From an archaeon (GTDB taxonomy: Archaea > Thermoplasmatota > E2 > UBA202 > JdFR-43): a stretch of 32,406 nucleotides of DNA. A program made the position numbers and the translations under genes. Shown here one piece after another: positions 8,494 through 15,754 of the stretch. Position 1 is the first letter of the stretch. Every line of letters starts with the position of its first letter. The stretch is taken from NCBI GenBank assembly GCA_024275755.1, contig JAJRYN010000095.1, positions 1 to 32,406 of the forward strand. The letters are read 5' to 3'. The notes beneath the pieces were generated by a model. The model was not told where the DNA came from, did not search any database, and saw nothing but the letters and a program-made list of their open reading frames with translations.

Positions 8494-9129
8494 CTTCTTG
8501 AAACATTTATTATATACGTTTTTAGAGCAGTAGCAGTGAGTAAAACCAGCCCAATAAACATAACGAAAGGTGGCGATATAACCAGATTTTTGTACCCTCC
8601 AAACAATAGTATCGCTATAATAAATGCTAAAAAACCACCAACAATCCCTGTTATCTCTATGGGTACCTCTATTTTCCCTACCTTCACTGTAGCAGTAGCT
8701 TTTTTCTTCTCTAACCTTTCCAACCTTCTTTCTATGTTTGCTATTTCCTTTGCAAAGTTTGTTATATTTTCTCCGCTTCTTTTTAAAGAAATTGTTACAG
8801 GGCTTTCTGCCTTAGCTACGCCTTTAGCTTTTATTGCCTCTATTTCTTTTTTTAGGATTTTTATTTCCTCTCCTAGGGTTCTAGCAATTTCTTTTAGCCT
8901 ATCTTCATAATTTTTTTCTATTGCAATGCTTTTGCTACCAAATTTAGATCCTTCAAAAGGCTCGTTAGACAATCTTCTTTCTACTGCATCACAATCTTTT
9001 TTCAAGACTATTTATGTGTTGTTGTATTCTCTGAATTATATTATTTAATTCTCTATCTTCTTTGGGGCTTATTCCTTTTTCTTTATCTCTTTTTCCTCCC
9101 AATTTTATCTCTTTTCCAAATTTAACCAT
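8490..9129 (-). CDS. Coiled-coil protein with two C-terminal membrane helices, complete only with a +1 shift at 8997-9002 (~212 aa)
   Basis: ATG 9129 lies one base after the stop of the upstream gene, the expected operon start. That frame reads MVKFGKEIKLGGKRD, then INSLEKRL, and stops at 8989. The remaining frame starts inside it and runs to 8490: DCDAVERRLSNEP, a long heptad-rich region (YEDRLKEIARTLGEEIKILKKEIE, IANIERRLERLEKK), a short beta stretch (VKVGKIEVPIEITG) and two hydrophobic helices near the end (IVGGFLAFIIAILLFGG, FVMFIGLVLLTATAL). Skipping one A of the A6 run gives NSLEKDCDAVERR. If the second part started alone it would need the TTG at 9005 without a ribosome site. A coiled-coil membrane protein beside pilins suggests an assembly or scaffold role (DUF7310-like, tentative). 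Confidence 0.6.
8997..9002 (-). other. A6 run at a frame change needing +1 (loss of one A)
   Basis: The zero frame reads CTT GAA AAA AGA TTG TGA, while the downstream frame reads AAA AAA GAT TGT GAT. Joining them needs one A fewer, the opposite direction from the other two sites in this operon. This fits transcript slippage, an indel mutation or an assembly error better than a single programmed mechanism. Confidence 0.5.
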
Positions 9130-9130
9130 T

Positions 9131-9544
9131 TTACCACATAACAACCTTTATGGCGTTTTCTTGGTAAAATTTTTTATAGCATCCTCCCACCGTAACCCGT
9201 ATATTTAGATACCCTTCTTTTCTATACTGAGGTAAAGTAGCCTTGATGTATAAAGTGGTTTTTCCGTGGGCATTAGTTTTATTAACGCTCGCTGTTCCTA
9301 ATCCGCTAATTAAAACTGTAGCCCCCGAAATAGGATTACCCCTCGAATTTTTTACTTCAACAGAAATTTTCTCCTCCATATCACTTTCGATCACGGAAGG
9401 CTGCCAACTTACTTGCAAATCAGATGGGAACAAACAAGGTTGCAAAATAAAAGACAATATTGTAGCTAACGCAACACCCCCTATCACAATAGTTACGACC
9501 ATTCGCAAAGGTAATTCAAGTATACCACTTTTGTCTACGAACAT
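9131..9544 (-). CDS. Pilin-like protein with Ig/transthyretin-like domain (137 aa)
   Basis: The leader MFVDKSG is followed by ILELPLRMVVTIVIGGVALATILSFI, a class III signal. The mature part (about 33-137) is a single Big-1/transthyretin-like beta sandwich: ISVEVKNSRGNPISGATVLISG, then NAHGKTTLYIKATL and GYLNIRVTVGG. It is a clear relative of its upstream neighbour, which has GKPVSGATVILSGAG, so the two look like a tandem duplication. Two cysteines (CLFPS and GGCYKK) could form a disulfide. It lies two bases after the upstream stop and one base before the next gene. Possible filament subunit, since the Ig-like head and short helix make a compact pilin. Confidence 0.75.
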   Translation of the reverse strand: MFVDKSGILELPLRMVVTIVIGGVALATILSFILQPCLFPSDLQVSWQPSVIESDMEEKISVEVKNSRGNPISGATVLISGLGTASVNKTNAHGKTTLYIKATLPQYRKEGYLNIRVTVGGCYKKFYQENAIKVVMW

Positions 9545-9546
9545 TA

Positions 9547-10053
9547 TTATGTATATACACGCTGTAAAATTATTCCTTCCTCGTCTATATATTTGTTATA
9601 ACCTGATGCCTTTACTTCTATTTTCATATAAGCTGTTTCCTGATTCTCTTCTAATTTTGCATTAGTCACATCTATAGGAACTGTTCCATCTCCTCCTGTA
9701 GTGCCTCCTGCTGCAGTCCCGGCTCCAGAGAGGATAACAGTTGCTCCTGAGACGGGTTTCCCTTTGCTATCTGTTACTTTTACGGTGATTGTAAAACTTA
9801 TACCTTCTATTTTGCTCGAACCCACATCACCACTTGCATCCACCAGTATTACATTTCCTGAGGAGCCATCCTTAACATGCAACTGTGGTATAATGCTTTC
9901 GCAACTAACCTTGAGAGTTCCTGGAGGATTTATATAATTAATCATTGCCAATATCGCCGCCAAAACAGCTGCTGCCACAACCACGATTATTATTAATCGC
10001 ATTGGCAGCCCTTCAATACCTCTTTTATCTTTCAACCATCTATTTTTAAACAT
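9547..10053 (-). CDS. Pilin-like protein with Ig/transthyretin-like domain, first gene of operon (168 aa)
   Basis: From ATG 10053 the leader MFKNRWLKDKRG precedes IEGLPMRLIIIVVVAAAVLAAILAMI, a class III signal cut after KRG. The mature part carries one Big-1/transthyretin-like domain: SFTITVKVTDSKGKPVSGATVILSG, Gly/Ala/Thr-rich loops, then YMKIEVKASGYNKYI. A TTG at 10065 is in frame, but it would lie at or upstream of the transcription start predicted from the TATA-like stretch at 10081-10092, so 10053 is preferred. Being first and closely related to the next gene, it is a good candidate for an abundant pilin of this cluster; that is inference. Confidence 0.73.
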   Translation of the reverse strand: MFKNRWLKDKRGIEGLPMRLIIIVVVAAAVLAAILAMINYINPPGTLKVSCESIIPQLHVKDGSSGNVILVDASGDVGSSKIEGISFTITVKVTDSKGKPVSGATVILSGAGTAAGGTTGGDGTVPIDVTNAKLEENQETAYMKIEVKASGYNKYIDEEGIILQRVYT

Positions 10054-10080
10054 TTTCTCCCCCAATTAAGTAACAGAAAA

Positions 10081-10092
10081 TTATTTTTAAAT
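10081..10092 (-). promoter_or_regulatory. TATA-like promoter of the pilin operon
   Basis: On the - strand ATTTAAAAATAA is centred about 33 bases before ATG 10053, giving a predicted transcription start near 10061 and a very short leader that contains GGGGGAG. All ten downstream genes to 1026 are spaced by 13 bases or less or overlap, so this is probably the single main promoter of the operon. Confidence 0.45.
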
Positions 10093-10274
10093 TTTTGCAA
10101 CCCTATAGAGTTTCCTGATAATAAAACAAATACACCCCCTTATTTCGCCTGCAAGAGCAGATGAAAGAGAGTGCTACCAGCCATATTTGTAAGGACTTTC
10201 GAAAAACTTTCATTCATTGTCTCTCACCATTAAACCAAATTATTTCCTAAAATTATTATTTGAGAAATGCATAA

Positions 10275-11207
10275 ATGCTTGTGAGATTAAAAGATAAAGG
10301 GAAAATAGTTATCAGAATAGCAATAAGTGCGATTCTGCTTTCATTCATTATTTATGCAATTGGATTGGAAAAAATAAAAGATGTAATTTCACATACAACT
10401 CTCTGGTTGTTTATTGTTGCCATACTTGTTGAAAATATTGGTGTTGCTATAAGCGCTAAAAAATGGCAGATTTTATTAAAAAGTAAAGATGTAAAAATAA
10501 CTTATTCCGATGCCATTTCCTATTATTACATTGGCTCATTCTTTAATACAATGATGCCTTCTTCAGTAGGAGGAGATGTTATAAAGGCGTATAAACTCGG
10601 GAAGAAAACAAATAACATAGAAGCATTTTCCTCTGTTGTCATGGACAGGGTAACGGGTTTAATAGCGGTTGTTTTAATTGCTTTATTTGCTATTGCAACA
10701 TCCTATGAAATGCTGCCCCAAATAGCCATAACACTTGCATTCATTCTCATCCTATGCTTTCTTGTTTTTCTATTAATGCTTTTTAAAACAAATTTTTTTG
10801 AAAAGGTTGTCAAAAAATTATTTTCCCGATGGGATAAGCCAAAAAGGTTTCTCCATGACATTATTTCTTCTGTTAAATCTTATAGAGATAAAAAAACATT
10901 ATATGCTGCCATGTCCATCTCTCTTCTCTTCCATATAATACTTATCCTGAATAACTATGTTTTATCGCTCGCTCTCAATTTAAAGATTAATATCACATAT
11001 TTTTTCATATTTATACCTATAGCAGAAATTTTGGTGGCTCTGCCTATATCCATTCAAGGGTTTGGTGTAAGAGAAAGCAGCTATGCCCTTCTTTTTTCTT
11101 CCATTGGGGTAAGCTATGCAGCCGCTTTTTCGTTAGGTTTTTTAAACCAGCTTGTTAAGGTAATAACAAGCATAGTAGGAGGAATAGTATATGTCATTAA
11201 AAAATAA
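10275..11207 (+). CDS. Flippase-like integral membrane protein (LPG synthase TM / UPF0104 family, 310 aa)
   Basis: About eight hydrophobic segments cover most of the chain. The family-typical motif FFNTMMPSSVGGDVIKAYKL lies near residues 91-110 and a second conserved stretch, SIQGFGVRESSYALLFSSIGVS, near 255. Members of this family (AglD-like C-terminal domains, YbhN, MprF transmembrane domains) act in polyisoprenol or lipid transfer and are often found beside glycosyltransferases. It heads a two-gene operon with the GT39-like gene, overlapping it by 17 bases. The start is probably leaderless, with an AT-rich TATA-like stretch at 10250-10259. Likely helps move or modify lipid-linked sugars at the membrane; the substrate is unknown. 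Confidence 0.82.
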   Translation: MLVRLKDKGKIVIRIAISAILLSFIIYAIGLEKIKDVISHTTLWLFIVAILVENIGVAISAKKWQILLKSKDVKITYSDAISYYYIGSFFNTMMPSSVGGDVIKAYKLGKKTNNIEAFSSVVMDRVTGLIAVVLIALFAIATSYEMLPQIAITLAFILILCFLVFLLMLFKTNFFEKVVKKLFSRWDKPKRFLHDIISSVKSYRDKKTLYAAMSISLLFHIILILNNYVLSLALNLKINITYFFIFIPIAEILVALPISIQGFGVRESSYALLFSSIGVSYAAAFSLGFLNQLVKVITSIVGGIVYVIKK

Positions 11208-12546
11208 AGTAATCATTTCAATTATTCTTTTTTCCATAGCAATCAGAGCATACAATATTGAAAATCCTTTTTCCACAAATGGAATTGATGAGGGCATACA
11301 TCTGCTGCAGGCAAAAATGGTAAGAGAAGGATACAACTACTATAATGATTTGCAAGGAGATCAAGCTCCATTGGCTATCCTAACATTCTCCATCTTCGAA
11401 GGAAATGTGCTGACATGCAGATATCTTTCCTATTTTCTTTTCATTATCTCTTCCATTTTTCTGTTTTTCATCGCAAAAAAATTTGGAAAAGATGTGGCAC
11501 TAATAGCATTGCTCATCATATCTCTTGATTTTACATTACTTAGAGAATCGAGACTTGCAAGCTTGGACTTGTTTTCTGCTACTTTGCTTTGCATCTCTTC
11601 TTTCTTTTTCCTTAATTATATTGAAAAAGGATGCATTGCAAATCTCGCTCTTTCAGCAATTTTCTTCTCCTTATCTCTCCTTTCCAAAATAGTGCCAGTT
11701 TTTTTTATTCTCTTTCCTCTTTTCTATCTTTTCCTACGTAAAAAGAATTTGAGATATGGCATTATATACATCTTTTTCCTTGTTGCTCCATTACTCGCCA
11801 TTTTTTTGATTTTTTCACCTCATCAGCTCATTGAAGGTGTGTTGTTACGCCAAGCCCATAGAGATTTTGACTTTTACAGCAAACTGAGTTTGCTCATTTT
11901 CATTGCATCCTGTTTCATTTACCTTTTTGCCATAAGAAAATGGAATATTAAAAATGAGAAAATTTCATATCTTGTTGCATGGGTTCTTCTTATCTTAATT
12001 CCTCTGCTATTTCAAGGCCGTACATTCCAGCATCATTTTGTTTATATTTCCTATCCTCTTGCAATACTTGCCTCCATAGCATTGCATGAGAAATGGGTCA
12101 GGAAGAGAGAGATTCTTTTAGCAATATTTATTGCATTCAATTTATTTTTGGTGGTATTTTTCATATTCACAGCTCCAAAAGATTTGGCATATAACGTGGC
12201 AGATGAAATTGAAAATATTACAGATGAAAATGATTTGGTGATTTCTGGTAATCCTTTGGTGAATGTTATTGCTAATCGTTCTGCCCCACCAAATTTAACA
12301 AATCTGGCAAAATATCATTATCCGGAAACAACATTAAATGACATAATCTACTGGCTAGAAAAGAACGAGACAAAAGTTATAGTGCTTTATTATCATCTGT
12401 ATGAAATAGAAGGATTACAAGATTATCTTAATACGAGTAGGGAATGGTATCTTTACGAGAAAATAAAAGGGAAAGGACAAGTGTTATTTTATGGCATTTC
12501 TATGAAATTCTCAAGGGATGTTTATGAGATATATGTAAAGACATGA
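11191..12546 (+). CDS. ArnT/GT39-like membrane glycosyltransferase (451 aa)
   Basis: A first membrane helix is followed by an external loop with NGIDEGIHLLQAKMVREGYNYY; the DEG acidic motif here matches the catalytic loop of GT39/PMT/ArnT enzymes that take sugar from a polyprenyl phosphate. About ten more hydrophobic segments follow, then a soluble C-terminal domain of ~110 residues (NVADEIENITDENDLVISGNP, TKVIVLYYHLYEIEGL). The start at 11191 is supported by GGAGG eight bases upstream, inside the end of the flippase gene. It probably uses the dolichyl-phosphate sugar made by the GT2 enzymes encoded nearby to glycosylate surface proteins or lipids. It converges with the next gene two bases away. 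Confidence 0.8.
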   Translation: MSLKNKVIISIILFSIAIRAYNIENPFSTNGIDEGIHLLQAKMVREGYNYYNDLQGDQAPLAILTFSIFEGNVLTCRYLSYFLFIISSIFLFFIAKKFGKDVALIALLIISLDFTLLRESRLASLDLFSATLLCISSFFFLNYIEKGCIANLALSAIFFSLSLLSKIVPVFFILFPLFYLFLRKKNLRYGIIYIFFLVAPLLAIFLIFSPHQLIEGVLLRQAHRDFDFYSKLSLLIFIASCFIYLFAIRKWNIKNEKISYLVAWVLLILIPLLFQGRTFQHHFVYISYPLAILASIALHEKWVRKREILLAIFIAFNLFLVVFFIFTAPKDLAYNVADEIENITDENDLVISGNPLVNVIANRSAPPNLTNLAKYHYPETTLNDIIYWLEKNETKVIVLYYHLYEIEGLQDYLNTSREWYLYEKIKGKGQVLFYGISMKFSRDVYEIYVKT

Positions 12547-12548
12547 GC

Positions 12549-13631
12549 TTACTGCACTTTTCTCCAGGTCCATAAGCTGTTGGCAACAAAGTTCCATATA
12601 AAAACAATTAAAATGCCGACTAATGCTGCCATCAAATAATAAACGCCGAAGAGTTCTTTAAGAAGACCCATGACAGAAAGCTGCATTGGAAAAGCAGGTA
12701 AACTAATTAGATTGAATTTTGCCAATCTCTTAAACCATTCCTTTGCTCCTTTTTCCTTTCTATCCTTAAAAGTCCATATATCATTCAGCAAAAAATTTGA
12801 TATGATGGATGCTTCTATTGAAAAAATAGCGGACAGAAGATAATAAATGCCTGCAATGTCTGTCAAAGTCCACAGTATGCCGAGATTAACAAAAACCCCT
12901 GTTAAGCCCACGAATGCAAACTTCAGCATGCGATGTATCTCTTTAGTTTCCCAAGAGAGGCGGAGCAAATGCCTCAAATATTTTATCTGATTGGCTAGAT
13001 TCAGGGAGCTTTTTCCTTTTTCTCTCTTTCTGAACCTTATCGGCACTTCCTCAATACTATTATATTTTCCTTTAGCCAGGATTTCAAGAAGAATTTTATA
13101 TCCTATTGGATTGAGTTCAACATTTTCTATCACTTTTCTTTTAAGCATAAAAAACCCTGACATTGGATCTTTTATTATCCTACTTCTTGGCAAAAAAATA
13201 TGGGCAAGTAAAGTAGCAAATTTTGAATAAAATTTTCTTACTACATCCCACTCTTCGATTTCTCCACCTTCAACATATCTGCTTCCTATGACAATATCTG
13301 CTCCCTTTATTATCTTTTCAAACATGCCCATAAGTTTTTCAGGAGGATGCTGCAAATCTGCGTCCATTACAGCCAAAATATCGCCTTTACTATTCCTAAA
13401 TCCCTCTAAAACCGCGGTTGCTAAATCCCTCTCATTTATTCTTCGTATGACTTTAGTAAATGGATATTCTTTTGCCATTTGCTGCGCCAGTTCCCACGTT
13501 TTATCCGGGCTGTCGTCATCCACAACAATCAATTCAAAGTCAATTTCTTTTAATACATCATTTATTTTTTTGATTAACAAAGGCAGATTTTCTCTTTCAT
13601 TGTATGTCGGCACTACAATGGAAAGTTTCAT
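12549..13631 (-). CDS. Dolichyl-phosphate sugar synthase-like GT2 fused to a GtrA-type membrane domain (360 aa)
   Basis: Residues 1-230 are a complete GT2 domain: VVPTYNERENL (6-16), VVDDDSPD (36-43), DADLQHP (90-96, metal and nucleotide-sugar site) and GSRYVEGG. This is typical of DPM1/polyprenol-phosphate mannose synthases. Residues from about 235 hold four membrane helices of GtrA type (FAFVGLTGVFVNLGILW, IWTFKDR, FIWNFVANSLWTWRK). Archaeal DPM enzymes with a C-terminal GtrA domain are known. A TATA box at 13651-13662 (GTATTTATAC on the - strand) places transcription start at the ATG, so it appears monocistronic and leaderless. Expected to make polyprenyl-phosphate-linked hexose for the membrane transferase nearby. 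A degenerate paralogue lies at 28455-29408. Confidence 0.88.
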   Translation of the reverse strand: MKLSIVVPTYNERENLPLLIKKINDVLKEIDFELIVVDDDSPDKTWELAQQMAKEYPFTKVIRRINERDLATAVLEGFRNSKGDILAVMDADLQHPPEKLMGMFEKIIKGADIVIGSRYVEGGEIEEWDVVRKFYSKFATLLAHIFLPRSRIIKDPMSGFFMLKRKVIENVELNPIGYKILLEILAKGKYNSIEEVPIRFRKREKGKSSLNLANQIKYLRHLLRLSWETKEIHRMLKFAFVGLTGVFVNLGILWTLTDIAGIYYLLSAIFSIEASIISNFLLNDIWTFKDRKEKGAKEWFKRLAKFNLISLPAFPMQLSVMGLLKELFGVYYLMAALVGILIVFIWNFVANSLWTWRKVQ

Positions 13632-13650
13632 TGCATCATCAAATTTTATC

Positions 13651-13662
13651 TGTATAAATACT
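13651..13662 (-). promoter_or_regulatory. TATA box of the GT2-GtrA gene
   Basis: GTATTTATACAG on the - strand is centred ~25 bases before ATG 13631, giving a leaderless transcript. The rest of 13663-13782, between this and the GT4 stop, holds nothing I can identify. Confidence 0.55.
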
Positions 13663-13782
13663 TTCTTTTATTTCTAAAAGGATAAAGACATTGCAAAGAA
13701 AATAAGATAATTTTATCACTTATTAAGGAAATGAAGATGGCGCTTGCCGATCATTTTACAAGAAATTAGCAGCAAATAACTA

Positions 13783-14790
13783 TCATTCTTCCATTAGTTC
13801 TTCATACATTTTTATCAACGCTTCTATTGTTTTTGAAATATCCTGCTGCTTCGCTGTCTTATATGCATTATCTGCTATCTTTTGCCGTAGTTTTTCATCA
13901 TTAACAAGCTCTTTTATACCATCTATAAACTCATCTACATTTTTTCCCTTTAAACAATTTTCCCCGTGAATAAACCAATCCTTATATACCTCTATATCTC
14001 TTATAACCAAGGCTTTCTTGCATGCTGCCGCTTCCATCAAAACATTTCCATAACTCTCTGCATATGTTGGAAAGAAGAAGACGTCTCCACCATTGTAAGC
14101 AAGGGGCATTTCCTGGAAAGGCAAATAAGGAATATGAATAAAATTATCAGGGAAACCAATATCTACTCTCTCCAGCCCCTTTTCAGTTGAGCCAATCCAT
14201 ATGAATGTCATGTCCTTACATTTTCTTGCAACTTCAACAAAATCATGAATTCCTTTCCTTGGAATCATTAAGCCAACAGAAAATACAACAAATTTATCAT
14301 TTAAGTTGTATCTTTCTCTGAATTCTTCTCTCATCTCTTTAGATGGTTTGAAAATCGAGCAATCTACTCCATTTGGAATGACATAAAGTTTTGCCTTTAT
14401 TCCATTTCTCTCCATCCAATTTTTAACATAAGGTGTAGCACAAACAACAGCATCTGCTAAATTATAAAGATATCTTGAATATTTATCAAAGATCGGGTAG
14501 ATTATATTGCCGAATTTAAATCCGCCTTTTACCAACTCTGGCAGATGACGCGCGTGTATTACAATTTTCTTCCCCTCTTTCTTGGCTTTTTTTATTAAAA
14601 AAAGGAAATTCGGCATTGGATTGTGTAAATGAATGATATCGCAACTTTGTGTTTCATCAATGCATACATCTATTTCTCTGTCCTTTAGCTTTTCTACCAG
14701 AATCGGCACCTGCGTTCCCATTCCACCTGCATTTTTAAAATCAATGAATTTCTTGAGTTTATTCAGCCCAGTTACCATACACACTTTCAT
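13783..14790 (-). CDS. GT4-family glycosyltransferase (335 aa)
   Basis: Two-domain GT-B fold. The N-terminal part has a Gly-rich nucleotide loop (GGMGTQVPILVEKL) and HLHNPMPNFLF. The C-terminal part has VIPNGVDCSIFKPS, VFSVGLMIPRKGIHDFVEVA and the donor-binding segment FFPTYAESYGNVLMEAAACKKALV with its conserved acidic residues. These are GT4 hallmarks (retaining sugar transferases using UDP/GDP sugars). The gene starts one base after the stop of the GT2 gene, so the two form an operon. It probably extends a lipid-linked sugar or adds glucose/mannose to a lipid headgroup; the exact acceptor cannot be read from sequence. Confidence 0.85.
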   Translation of the reverse strand: MKVCMVTGLNKLKKFIDFKNAGGMGTQVPILVEKLKDREIDVCIDETQSCDIIHLHNPMPNFLFLIKKAKKEGKKIVIHARHLPELVKGGFKFGNIIYPIFDKYSRYLYNLADAVVCATPYVKNWMERNGIKAKLYVIPNGVDCSIFKPSKEMREEFRERYNLNDKFVVFSVGLMIPRKGIHDFVEVARKCKDMTFIWIGSTEKGLERVDIGFPDNFIHIPYLPFQEMPLAYNGGDVFFFPTYAESYGNVLMEAAACKKALVIRDIEVYKDWFIHGENCLKGKNVDEFIDGIKELVNDEKLRQKIADNAYKTAKQQDISKTIEALIKMYEELMEE

Positions 14791-14791
14791 T

Positions 14792-15715
14792 TTATTCCAA
14801 TTTCTCCTTTATTACATAAATCTTTTTGTTTGATGAAGAATAATAATTTCTTATCATAATCTCTGCCAGGAAGCCAGTCATGAATATCTGGAAACCCATT
14901 ATCATCAAAAGTATGCCCAATAAAAGCAATGGGCGATTTGATAGAGTTTCGCCATAAAATAATTTTAAAATCAAGAGATAAAAATTAATTAAAAATCCGG
15001 CGAGAAACATTGTTAAGCCAATGCCTCCAAAGAAATGGAGGGGGCGTGTAGAATATCCAGCCCAGAATTTGAAATTTATTAGATCAAAAAGCCCTCTTGC
15101 CAGTCTTGCCATGCCGTATTTACTTTCTCCATACTTCCTGGGATAATGCTTCACCTTTACCTCCCCAACTTTATATCCTTTCCAGGCTAAAATAGCAGGA
15201 ATATAGCGGTGCATTTCCCCATATAATTCTAAATCATCCAAACATTCTTTCTTATATGCTTTGAGGCCGCAATTAAAATCATGAAGTTTTAATCCGGTGA
15301 GCCATCTCGAAATTTTATTAGAAATGATGGACGGGAGCTTCTTTGATAAAAAAGGGTCCTTCCTGTCATATCTCCATCCATTAACCACATCACATTCTTC
15401 CAGTTTTTCAACTAATTTTGGAATATCTTCTGGATCGTTTTGCAAATCACCATCTATTGTTACAATTATATCTCCTTTAGCCATCTCAAATCCTGCCATT
15501 AAAGCAGCTGTTTTCCCAAAGTTTCTTGAGAATTTAACGCATTTAACTTTTTTATCTTTTGAATGTAACTCTTTTAAAATCTCGTAGCTTCCGTCTGTAC
15601 TGCCGTCATCAACAAAGATTATTTCGTCTTCTTCCTTCAAAACTTTTTTCAATCTTTCATACAATGGCAAAATATTCTCTTTTTCGTTGTATATTGGCAC
15701 TACAACTGAAATCAT
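14792..15715 (-). CDS. Membrane GT2 glycosyltransferase, GtrB/DPM-like (307 aa)
   Basis: The GT2 core has VVVPIYNEKENILPLY, FVDDGSTDGS, NFGKTAALMAGF and DGDLQNDPEDIP (metal-binding), followed by HDFNCGLKAYKKECL and HYPRKYGESKYG. Two C-terminal membrane helices end the chain (GGIGLTMFLAGFLINFYLLI, ILLMIMGFQIFMTGFLAEIMI). This is the layout of polyprenol-phosphate glucosyl/mannosyltransferases such as GtrB, DPMS and ArnC. ATG 15724 is also open, but the AT-rich TATA at about 15736-15743 sits ~25 bases before ATG 15715, favouring a leaderless start there. It is transcribed with the GT4 gene and diverges from the phosphatase gene. Confidence 0.85.
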   Translation of the reverse strand: MISVVVPIYNEKENILPLYERLKKVLKEEDEIIFVDDGSTDGSYEILKELHSKDKKVKCVKFSRNFGKTAALMAGFEMAKGDIIVTIDGDLQNDPEDIPKLVEKLEECDVVNGWRYDRKDPFLSKKLPSIISNKISRWLTGLKLHDFNCGLKAYKKECLDDLELYGEMHRYIPAILAWKGYKVGEVKVKHYPRKYGESKYGMARLARGLFDLINFKFWAGYSTRPLHFFGGIGLTMFLAGFLINFYLLILKLFYGETLSNRPLLLLGILLMIMGFQIFMTGFLAEIMIRNYYSSSNKKIYVIKEKLE

Positions 15716-15721
15716 TAACAT

Positions 15722-15746
15722 CATATATTGCTTATATATTTAAAAG
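15722..15746. promoter_or_regulatory. Compact overlapping divergent promoters (GT2-GT4 operon and phosphatase)
   Basis: A single AT-rich stretch (CATATATT, then CTTATATATTTAAAAG) separates the two genes. On the - strand it supplies TTTAAATA ~25 bases before ATG 15715; on the + strand CATATATT lies ~29 bases before ATG 15755. The two TATA elements lie within 25 bases of each other, so pre-initiation complexes on both strands would probably exclude one another. Confidence 0.5.
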
Positions 15747-15754
15747 ATTAGATT

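Noticed and set aside
8440-8910. A 156-codon + strand frame opposite the coiled-coil gene
   Set aside because: Its composition mirrors the Lys/Glu-rich coding strand; there is no start signal or family.
10150-10215. ATGAAAG ... CTTTCAT inverted pair in the gap before the flippase gene
   Set aside because: Seven-base arms ~45 bases apart in AT-rich DNA are expected by chance; there is no terminator-like T-run or known RNA motif.
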